Below are positions 54,873 to 64,000 of a stretch of 64,000 nt of DNA, piece by piece (position 1 is the first letter of the stretch; every line of letters begins with the position of its first letter). Under the pieces are notes generated by a model. That model ran no database searches, was not told where the DNA came from, and saw nothing but the letters and a program-made list of their open reading frames with translations. The translations under genes were made by a program, and so were the position numbers. This DNA is from Trichostrongylus colubriformis (lineage: Eukaryota > Nematoda > Chromadorea > Rhabditida > Trichostrongylidae): positions 43,545,551 to 43,609,550 of the forward strand of contig OZ022260.1 in assembly GCA_963978905.1 (NCBI GenBank). The letters run 5' to 3'.

Positions 54873-57800
54873 CCGATGAAGTGCTTCCTACAGGACTACA
54901 TATATGTATGTACTCACATTACTGCACACCCCTGCACTTCCTTCTTGGCAGGATCCATCACATGTGAGGCTTTAGCTCGATTCGTCGCTTTTTTGTTCAT
55001 ACCAAAGTCAATCATCCAATTCCGGTATCCCATCTACTATATCAGGTTCTAATCAATTAAATAACTAAACGACACCACATTTTTATTTTGAAACCAGAGA
55101 ATTTTTTGTCACACCTTGATTTTTTTCGTCCTTAATTTGCCATATTTTCTTCATCATCATCATCTTTCTATGAATGTCAGCATTATGCGTGCCGCAACAT
55201 CGATATCCGTTCGTTCACTTTTGAAGCAGTAGTTATGTATTGTCGTGGCTCACCCTGCAATTGTGCAGTCCCACCGCTTCACATTTCACGTGGGGAACCA
55301 CACGTCTCGGCCGTTTTCTGCGTCTTCTCAATCAGTCGTGTATTGTGATATACAATATCATTTTCCCATATCATTTACTCGTGTCCAGGTTGTTTGTTTA
55401 TTTCTGCATAATAAATAATTTATTTCTCGTGTTGTTTGGGAATTCCGGGACGAAGGCGCTGATTTTGAATATGGTACCTCCTAGGAGCTACCTCCCGTCA
55501 AAATGAATTAGTTGTGAAGGTTTTTTTCCATTTTAAAGTTAGATTATTTTTTTTTTGTAAAATCGATTGAGTGCATCCCTATCAAAAACTTTCGCTTAGA
55601 ATTTTAAAGCCTAAAAACGCCAAAAAGGTATATGCGGAGGGCTTTTCAACCCTTTTGGGAGAGCAGAATTGTGTTGCTGGGCACCTCGACCAACCGTTGA
55701 AAACCAAATCGAACAGCGGTATTCCTTTGGTTTTTTTTTGTAGATAGCCGATTTTTCATTCAAAATTGTTTAGCCGCTAAACGTAGTATGTCAAGGTGCT
55801 TGTCATTGACGATTAGCATTTCATGATCGGGCTTATCCGTCCACCCGCAGCCAATCCCCCAAGGATTCAGGTCTTCTGCTCATTTTCACCTCGGGATATG
55901 GGGAAATGCCAATTTGATGGGTCTGAGACTGGCGGGTCTGACGAGGGGGAGGGGGGTTTTCTCGCGAATGCAGATGAGACAGCTAAACGGCGTCCACACA
56001 GCCACAGCCAGCCAGTCAAGCAGAGACAGCTCTTGAGAGCAGGTGCATTCGACATGGTGAGCCTGCTGTTGAAGAGACAGCAAATCGAAACCTCGCGCTC
56101 ATGAGGTACTTACTTACATCGCGGAAGCGGCAGCAGTGTGGTGATAACCCGGCGGGGATGGATGGGGATGTTCGCTGACGGAGAAGTTTGTCGATTTCAT
56201 GGATGTCGTTCCGGAAACGTAAGATGACACCTACTGCGATTCGTAAAGAAGCCTCAGCCTTTTTCTTCCACCTCCTCATTAGCATACGCCACAAATCTCA
56301 GCGAGGCAAAAGCGATCCATCTTTCCTTCAGCCTGCAGCCAAGATAGCCCGTTCAGAATCATCCAGTCATTGCATAGACGGGGGAATGACTCACTAACAA
56401 GACGCAAAGCGCAGGTAACTCTGTGAAATGCCTACAAAGCGATCGATCTGGACAGCATTCAGACCCTCAAGTGACAAATACTGTTTAGTGTCTTGTTCAC
56501 TCATTATGAGAAAAAGACTAATAGAGAAAAAGTGCGAACTGCAGAAATCCAAAACTCTGTGTTTCACGAGGAAATCGGTCAAGATGTGGAGCTTCCGGCA
56601 TTAGAGCGTGACCGCACCTTTATCCTTCATTTATCGTTGCCTTTGACGTACAAATAGCAGGACACTTTTACACTTATTCCATGAGTTGGGCATTATGACA
56701 CAAATTTAGGCGCTAATGCAACCCCGTCACCTCTCACTGCGGCAGAAAAAAGTGATTTCTATTGAAAATTCCGAAGAAGTTCTGCTCATAGAGCACGGAT
56801 ATGGTCAATCAGCACGGAACTCTGGCGCTCACATCAAAATTAGGTGGATCATCAGGTTTGCTTGAAACTTGCCCATAGTAGTGTTTTGACAATCTTATTA
56901 TGCACATACGCTTTCACAGCGACAAACCGTTGATGACCGTTTCACAAGAATTCTGTGCTTCACCTCATCCCCGCGCCAGCGCCCGTGGCCACCAAACCAG
57001 GCCGCTTTACTCCGGTTGAGTGTCATATTCATGTTCCACTGGTTAAATTACGCTTCGGTGCAAGTTCGCTGTCAGATCAGGATGCTCTAAGATGACACTT
57101 CATCGGCGTGATCAAAATGTGAGCTGGTGGGGTTTGTTCTTATTGTTGGTAAATAGTGAAGAAATTTGTCCTTCAATGTGAATCACTAGACCAAAAGCAT
57201 GCAAAACATATTAAAATCAACAAGTCAACAAACATTAAATCAGCAGCGTTCTACACCTTCTTTGACGAGCGACTTTACGGCTGTCCTCACACCATATGTT
57301 ACAAGAATAGCGGCCGATATGGTCACATGGATTACTGTAATTACCGTCGTCTGTGCGTGCGTCTATGAGGGCGAGATGTTTACGCGCACGAGAGCGCAAA
57401 CGGTGTAATGAAGATCGTAATTAGAAAATAGGGACAGATGCGTAGTACCGTGTTTAGGAGTATCCGAACAATGGCACGTAGACGGCGGACATGGATAGCA
57501 GCAGGAAATCCTATTAGTTTATGAGCCCAGCCGTCGGCACGGCACCGCAAGATGTTCCACCAGTCTTCATGCGCCTGTGGCTTTAGAAGGATCCTTTTTG
57601 TGAGGGGTTGAGAATCAACTTTGGTGATCTCAGTCGAAGAATCCTCAGGGAGTCGTATTTTTGATTATTCCCAGGAGACCGCCTTTTTGGAAATTTCTGC
57701 ACCTTGATAGAAGTTTATAAAAAGTTGTAATTATAAGTCACTATAAAAAGAAAAAGTCATAAGAAGAAGAAAAAGATAATTATAAAATGAGAATGAGACC

Positions 57801-57942
57801 AGAGACAGCAGAAAAAATTATAAAAAGTTTTAATTATAATTATAATAATACCTGGCACTAGGTAGCGATGTCATGATTATCAACTTTAATATTTTGGATA
57901 GCTGCTAATTTTCGCCGCGGCCAGCGATGCGAAAGTTGTTAC

Positions 57943-58031
57943 AAGTATGCTAAGTTATGAGTAAAGGTTCGGTATAGCTTCGGTCAGGTGAGTCACACCG
58001 AAGCTTTTGCCCATAACTCAGAATACTTGAA
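57943..58031. repeat. Hairpin-forming inverted repeat
   Basis: CAAGTATGCTAAGTTATGAG followed by TAAAGGTTCGGT is matched in inverse by ACCGAAGCTTTTGCCCATAA followed by CTCAGAATACTTG. The arms are about 33 bp with a few mismatches and the loop is about 22 bp. Confidence 0.6.
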
Positions 58032-58431
58032 ACAGCCATAATTATGTATCAGCTGATAGCTTTTTTGGGAGATACCCTGGGCATAGAACCGATGGCGTCG
58101 AGAGGGTGTAGTATTCCCTAAAAATTTCTTCGCCACTTATTTCCCGTTTACTTCCAACACACCGATGAGCCTCGAGGGTAGGCGAATAACATGGTGACCC
58201 GTATGAAAAACAGGCGAAACGAATCACAGTGTAACCAACGAGAACAGACTTTCCAATAAATTTTAATTTTTCATTTCATTCAAAAATGTCAGAATCAATA
58301 TCTACTTGAGTTTTCAGCTTCACGGTGCCGATATTGACCAACCGGCACAACATATTATACGTGTGAGTGCTGATAAGCTGTGGTAGATATACCAATCAGA
58401 AGCCGAGTTAAGGTGAAGGGGGTGTCGGTAG

Positions 58432-58500
58432 TGTAGTGGATTAGCACATATACTTCTAACAACTTTAATTTTTTATCTGGTCCTGGTCTTAGCTTTGCGT
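58432..58500 (+). repeat. Possible tRNA-derived SINE head
   Basis: GTCGGTAGTGTAGTGGATTA followed by GCACATATACTTC resembles the D-arm and anticodon arm of a tRNA, with a box A-like TAGTGTAGTGG. A degenerate box B (GGTCCTGGTCTTAGC) follows about 35 bases later. No full cloverleaf can be drawn. Confidence 0.35.
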
Positions 58501-58624
58501 AAACATAGTACAGGTAATCCACCGCATCTCCCGTAGTACAACGCGACGGGTATCCTGCGCTGAACGCAGTCCGTGGTATGAAAGCGCGACCGACAGCTAG
58601 CAGTCTCGCAAACTAACCACCAAG

Positions 58625-58865
58625 TTGTGGATATGTACCCTAATGTCAGGATGCCGTACGATGGCGAGCGGCGTGCGACACAGTGTGTGGGAGCTATGCG
58701 CGTCGCGGTAGTTGGGTCTCAAAACGATTACAACGTAATGCTAGGAGTGCGATACGCAGTTGACTTCTAATCGCTTCGGGACCCAACAATTTAGCTCGTC
58801 CGCATTGCTTCGCTTGCGACATTCCGCAGTGCGGCATCCTGACATTAAGGTACACATCCCCAAGT
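58625..58865. repeat. MITE family 2, copy A
   Basis: Inverted-repeat element of about 240 bp. The left end reads GGATATGTACCCTAATGTCA followed by GGATGCC. The right end is its inverse, GGCATCCTGACATTAAGGTA followed by CACATCC. The interior is GC-rich and partly palindromic (TTGGGTCTCAAAACGATTAC against GCTTCGGGACCCAA). A second copy lies 1.3 kb to the right. Confidence 0.82.
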
Positions 58866-59923
58866 TGTTAGAAAACCGTACGACTGGAACGCATCCAAGG
58901 AAAGCCGTGATGAATACTCTGGGACACGCCCTTCAACGGCACGTTCGTCATTAATCGTCTCTTCAGAAGTTCAGAAGTTTTGTGTCATGGGGCACCATAA
59001 TTTGTACTTGAAGTTTTCTGCCAGTATTGCGGTCTACAACTGGGACTCTCCACATGTCAAACGATCTCATCAAATTGAATAAAATCAAATAAATTTTCCG
59101 GCTTTGTTAGTAATATTGGTTTTGGAAACTGCAGATAGTCTTAAACAGTGTTTTCGTTCTATTCTACTTCCTCGGTCGTGCCTCCACACCTTGTATGTCA
59201 TTTTATGCGACTAGTCTCATATCTTATAATTCTGATTTCAAGCGAACTTTTTCAGAGAGAATTCAGACTCGGCTGTTCTTTTTGAAACTTCTGATAGGAA
59301 GGTTTGTGACGGATCTGTTTTTCCTACGACATACCCCTGTTGAAAGAGCTGTAGGAGATGCGCGGACTATGTAATCTACCTCACTTACTGCAACTAATTT
59401 ATATTGAAAGCGACACAGATGAGTTGCATTTCTCATTTTTCAATCAATGCCCACCTTCTGTGAGCTTGCGCTAAATCCTACATACCTGTTAGCATGCACT
59501 CCTTCGAACTGTCAAAAATCAGCTCGCATGAAACATTATGAAAGAAAAGGCAAGAGGTGGGAGTGAACGATATTCTAACAGGACCTGTTAACCAGAGACA
59601 GCATGAAATTGATGGCGCACACCTATCACAGCTATAGTATGGCGCAACCTGTATATAAAACCACACCACACATTTTATCCTCGATTTTTGTTCTCGCCTT
59701 TTTAGGCTGCGTTCATACGCAACTGAATCGGCAGATCGACGTATCCGCGACTTGAGAGTTTTGGCGATTCCACGTAGAATCACGCTCAGCCGAGCGAGGC
59801 TGGTGCCCGTAGCCCGTTGATTTGTCTATATGTAGGCAATGGGTATCATGATTTTAATAGCCAAAATCGCCGATGCGCTCATTTTGCAGCCTAATTGTGT
59901 GTCTATTCTAGCATTGTGAAGGT

Positions 59924-60153
59924 ACGGGTGTGTACCCTTATGTCAGGATTGTCGCACCTCGGCATGTCGCAGGCGAAGTAATGCGGACCAGCTAATGCTT
60001 GTTAGGTCCCGTAGCGATTACGAGTCATCTGCTTATCGCTCCCCTAGCATAACCGTGTAATCGTTCCAAGACAACTAAGACCATAGCTCACACACACTGC
60101 GTTGCACGCCGCTCGTCGTCGTGCGAAATCCTGACATAAGGGTACACACCCGT
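59924..60153. repeat. MITE family 2, copy B
   Basis: About 230 bp with ends ACGGGTGTGTACCCTTATGT followed by CAGGAT, and the inverse ATCCTGACATAAGGGTACAC followed by ACCCGT. The terminal 26 bp pair perfectly. The interior matches copy A best when one of the two is inverted (CGCATTGCTTCGCTTGCGAC in A against GTCGCAGGCGAAGTAATGCG in B), so the copies lie in opposite orientations. Confidence 0.85.
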
Positions 60154-61374
60154 GAAGATACTAACTGAGATACCAGTGCAATCTTGTTTTGATTGCTCTC
60201 CCAGTAGTACATGAACGCCAGAAAGGAGGACTTCTGAGATCAACTTTGCAGAACTGATGCACCCTTTTAGAGCCAGCATCAACCATAGAAGAAAGCGAGC
60301 TAGGCCGTTCCGTGGACTCGAGGGACGTGGGTTTTTCTCTGAAAAAGTTCTCTCTCACAGATAAAGTGCCTCACGGCTAATTCCAAACAATGAATAACGG
60401 AAGCCTCTGAAGCTAAATACTATTTATTCAATAAATCAAAAACGACAAATTTGCGAACATAAAACATTGCCAGCGAAAATTTGTGTGGTCGTTTATACCA
60501 AGAAAAACGGCCATGGAGCGCTTTTTGGCAGGAACAAGCATTGCTGAATGGAAGGCAACAAATATCGCAAAAAAGAATGGATTTCGGTAAGGGTTTTCAG
60601 CCGAAAAACCAGTCTCTCACACGGTTCAAACAGAGCATGAACAGCGGAAATGAGGAGAATAATGAAAAAAACGAAAAGAACATCATGAACATGAAAGGGC
60701 ATAAACATTAGCATTAAATGGAACCAGTGAAGAGAAAAAAATAATTAAATATTATTTAAAACTAAGAAAGCTCTACGCTGGTTCACCACTGGCAACACTT
60801 CAGGTTAATCTATCTACGTCCAATTCTTGGGGAACTTCATCGCTCAATGCCCCCGTTTAACGGCAATAAAGGGATGGTGAAGGACAGGTGTAGGATGAAA
60901 ACGCAACGCACAAAACGTGCACTGCGTTTTCGCCCTCAAAAAGACCCTCCCCTTATGTCGTTGTGCATTTTAGCTCCTCTTCTTCTTTCAAGTCTCCCGA
61001 ATCCATCCAGAGTCAGTAGCACTGCAGCTGAACAACATCAAAAGCATTCATTTTTGGTGAAGTTGGTGGCGCTAAGGCGCAGGATCTCTCAGATACTGGA
61101 AATCTACTCAAAACCGCAATTTATTTCATTACCATGAGTTCAGTGGGTTGAAAAGATCAGGTTCCCTGGGAGAACAGCAGTCCCATTTTCTCATTTCTGG
61201 TTGTCATTCTGATGACGCACCAGTATGCTCCAAGAAAGAGTAAATTAAAAGAAGAAAGGAGCTACTACAGCCGCCTGAATCTGCTCAAATCAGAGTAGAT
61301 CTCAATAAAGTATTTCGGTAAGCCAGTGCCTGAACCATTCTAGTACTTAACCACGTGATGAAAACCAGAGTCAT

Positions 61375-61698
61375 TCAGCTGAGTAGACGGGCCAACGTCT
61401 TGAATTTCTGCTCAAGCACTTCCACACGGGTCTCCAAACGCATATGGTCGATCTTCAGTTGACGATTTTCCTTTCGTAGTTTGGCATTCTGCTGCTGCAA
61501 CTGCTCCAGTTCCCATTTCAGCTCGTCTCTAGCCTGAAAAACTTACACGATAGGATTATTTTGTGGCTACTGACCCAAATCTGACACGATAAAACCTTGG
61601 TGGTGTCCTTTTCCAGTTTCGATACTGTGCTCTCAACTAGAAACGAATCAAGCCGGAGGATCCGTTGAGCGGCCTTCAATCGCAAGCCTTCACCGAGT
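61375..61698 (-). CDS. C-terminal exons of an unidentified coiled-coil protein
   Basis: Two minus-strand exons, 61698-61596 and 61533-61375 (TGA), joined in frame across a 62-bp intron; the first is entered with two bases carried from an unknown upstream exon. They encode 34 and 52 residues: a helical lead (RLKAAQRILRLDSFLVESTV), then a long heptad pattern (ELEQLQQQNAKLRKENRQLK; then RLETRVEVLEQKFKTLARLL) up to the stop. The pattern could be the leucine zipper of a bZIP factor, but no basic region is visible, so I only call a coiled coil. Upstream exons, presumably at higher coordinates, were not found. The weak donor (GTTTTA) lowers certainty. Confidence 0.6.
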
Positions 61699-63535
61699 CT
61701 GGAAAGCCGACATAAGTTGTGACTTCTTTCTGTACAAAAAGTACACGCCGGCGGGAAGAACAGAAAACAAATTCAAAGGTGTGACGGTGAGTCCTTAAAA
61801 ATGCTTCAATAGAAAGATGAAGTTTCAGCATTCATCAATCCCTCTGTGGGGCAGCAAGACTATGAACCAACCTAATGTGAATTCATGACAGATGCTTGAG
61901 CTTTGAGCAGAAAGGCTACTACAAGAGAGGGTCGTAATGAGATTTATTGTTCTACTGTCGTTTACAAGTTTGATGGGGCGGAATCCGCCCTCCATGATCT
62001 TATGTTATCCACATTCATGCAAATGATGTGACATTTTCGTGATGTTGGCACAAACATAAATGGGACCTATTTTGAATGAGAGGAGCGTGAAAATTAGCAC
62101 ATTCGCGCCAGTCGTCCAAAACTTCAGGTTAGCAGATTCATAAATAAAGAACCCAACGACAATATTATTTACTGCTTACAATTTGCAAAAGGTAAACATC
62201 GCAGTCAAAAAATATGTGAAATACCTTTCTTCCATTATCCGTTCCAGATGGGTACGATAATGCAATGATGCCTTCTTCGCCAGCAAAGCAACAGGTTCCC
62301 ATTTGACAGTGACCTTTAAAACCACGGTTTATTACTGAAATTTTATGCTTCCTATCAGTTCTCTGAGATTCATGCCAAAGATAACTGTAGTCTGAGGAAA
62401 AGGTAGTTTCACTGAAACCATTACGACCTGAGGATGTCCTGAACGGAAAGTCGAAAAAATTCTTCACCGAATGTTATTTCTGAGGTGCCATGAGAACGGT
62501 AAATTCGCGGGCTGCTTGCAGCGCGCGATTCGATGGGTGCAGGCTAGGGGCCCCATATAAGTTCGTTCTGTTTCTCAGGCGTAATGGATTTGGGACCCAA
62601 CTAATAGGGCGACCCGAGCTCGTATACATCGCGTCGCACCCCAGACGCTACAACGAAGTTTTTCTGCCCTACTGGCCCACGTTCTTACATAGTGATCCTC
62701 TGAAAAACACACGTATGGCGCGCAGAGGAGACCAGAGAGCTGGCGGCGCACGATGAAATGGGCAATGAACTCGGTGGGAACTTCGTAAACTTAAGCTGAA
62801 CTGTAAATTTTCGCTTGGATAGCACTGAATAACGATGTTCCTTCAATCCTATTCTAGTTTACATGCAATACCACGCTCCGGCTCTAATAATCGCACACGA
62901 GCATGAATTGTTACATCGGCTCACAGATCTTCACCCAGTTCTGACCCGCGCTCGACGAGCTCTATTTTCCTTCCGTTTGTGCCCTCTCCAAATGGTGGCA
63001 GGATCGAGCGAAGGTTGAGAGATCTCGAAGGGATCCTACATTGGGTTAGAAAAAGAGGGGGTCATATTTGAGAAGTAATTCCTCAAAGCAATCCTCACCA
63101 ATTCAGCACTTCTGAGGCGATCAGATGGTCTTAAAGGAGGTCGTCTATCGACAACCATATCTTGTGTTTCAACTATCTACCCTCGACCTTTTTTAGGGAC
63201 ACAATTTCAGTGTCACGAAAGAACACCAGTCACGAAAGAGGAGATGGGTCTTCTCGTAATGATTTTTGAGGGATTGGATCGTATTTTTCGCTACTCAACC
63301 CTGTGTGTGTGTGGAACGGTCAATACAATTACTGCCGCCGCGCTTAGGGCGTGTTGGCGACTTTGGGCTTCGTAATTATCAATTGCCATTAGTGTTTCAA
63401 CTTCAACTAATGAAGAGATGGTGAGAAACGCACGTATGATATCCAGGACAGAGAGGAATCCAATGCTGAACATAGGATCAAGTATCGCGAACTGTTGCAT
63501 GCCACTCAGAAAAGAATTCACGCATTACGACGAGC

Positions 63536-63682
63536 GTAAGCCGCCGTCAGACTTCACGAACTTGCGACTTTGCGACGCCGCACTTCCACACGCGATACTG
63601 CGACCTTGAGATCTTGCATTGCCGCAATTTCGAGTGCGCCGCCGCGAAACTGCGAAATTGCGAAGTCTAACGGCGGCCTTAC
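63536..63682. repeat. MITE family 3, copy B
   Basis: About 147 bp with ends GTAAGCCGCCGTCAGACTTC and, in inverse, GAAGTCTAACGGCGGCCTTAC. The interior is rich in GCGAC and CGCCGC motifs. It is related to copy A in the LysM gene intron. Confidence 0.75.
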
Positions 63683-63861
63683 AGGGAGTATACCAGACGA
63701 TTCTCGTAAACACATCTCTAAATGATAGTTTTGACTTTCATAGAACTTTGGAATGAGACTTAGGTGGATCTACGGGGTCTGGATTACTGATTACAGCTAT
63801 GAAAAAAAATCTTAGTATTGTGCTGTCACGAAGCCTCATAAATATCTAAATGTGCAAAAAA

Positions 63862-63969
63862 CAATATGAGATTCGAGAAGTTTATTCTCCTTTTTAGAGT
63901 TCCATAATGTTTCTTACCAGTTTTACACATTTGATGAGTTTTATAAACTTCTCGAATCTCATACTGTTT
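63862..63969. repeat. Hairpin element
   Basis: CAATATGAGATTCGAGAAGT followed by TTA is repeated in inverse as TAAACTTCTCGAATCTCATA followed by CTG, around a loop of about 60 bp. The arms are about 23 bp and nearly perfect. It is an AT-rich short inverted repeat at the window's right edge. Confidence 0.7.
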
Positions 63970-64000
63970 CTGAAACATTTATAAATAAATCCCTACTATA

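Larger units (their letters stand above)
54873..61374. other. Gene-poor, repeat-bearing region downstream of lin-11
   Basis: About 6.5 kb with no exon chain I can support. It contains two MITE family 2 elements, a hairpin at 57,943-58,031, an AT-rich stretch (57,715-57,850) and a SINE-like tRNA motif at 58,432. The open frame at 57,199-57,408 includes a hydrophobic run (MVTWITVITVVCACV) and could be part of a membrane protein, but it stands alone. Confidence 0.45.
61699..64000. other. Right end: presumed 5' part of the coiled-coil gene and intergenic DNA
   Basis: No further exon could be fixed. A minus-strand frame at 62,222-62,400 (HCQMGTCCFAGEEGIIALSY) looks protein-like but its donor phase does not fit the downstream exon. 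MITE family 3 copy B and a hairpin element lie near the right edge. Confidence 0.4.

Noticed and set aside
55823..56104. 93-codon open frame downstream of lin-11
   Set aside because: Isolated, with low-complexity Gly/Glu and His/Ser stretches and no splice partners or family match.

Overview
The window looks like nuclear DNA of a nematode, most likely a strongylid or other clade V species related to hookworms. Genes are split into many short exons with GT..AG introns. Splice acceptors of the TTTCAG type often lie directly before start codons, as expected for spliced-leader trans-splicing. Much intergenic and intronic DNA consists of small inverted-repeat (MITE-like) elements. Exons below were joined by hand: each model keeps reading frame across all its introns and was matched to the named family from memory. 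No database search was possible.

Left part (1-22 kb): cfim-1/NUDT21 (minus, C-terminal exon off the left edge); an SLC25A42-type mitochondrial carrier (plus); a PWWP-domain protein (plus); a LYSMD3/4-type LysM membrane protein (minus); a doubtful, frame-broken SMG-8-like fragment; and the NAD-dependent isocitrate dehydrogenase alpha subunit idha-1 (plus). As I recall them, several of these genes are close neighbours on Caenorhabditis elegans chromosome I, so this looks like conserved microsynteny.

Middle (23.7-43.2 kb): a PSME3IP1/FAM192A/NIP30 homologue is followed on the same strand by the mRNA cap guanine-N7 methyltransferase. The spacing (poly(A) signal, about 107 bp, acceptor directly at ATG) suggests a two-gene operon. 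The methyltransferase covers 17.6 kb because of introns of about 8.4 kb and 5.4 kb. The second of these holds a possible small nested antisense gene with a signal-like N-terminus and a coiled coil.

Right part (44.6-64 kb): the LIM-homeodomain gene lin-11, complete from its first LIM domain to the stop, but with a 4-bp insertion that breaks the frame inside the homeodomain. Beyond it lie about 6.5 kb of repeat-rich DNA with no convincing gene, then the two C-terminal exons of a minus-strand coiled-coil protein.

Repeats include four copies of a GGGTCAAATAAAGTC inverted-repeat element (two with 8-bp target duplications), three other inverted-repeat families, a 300-bp direct duplication behind idha-1, and two tRNA-like SINE candidates. 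I found no rRNA, no intact tRNA, no CRISPR array and no bacterial-type operon. The strongest points for follow-up are the lin-11 frame break, the nested antisense gene, the triplicated splice junction in idha-1 and the MITE families.
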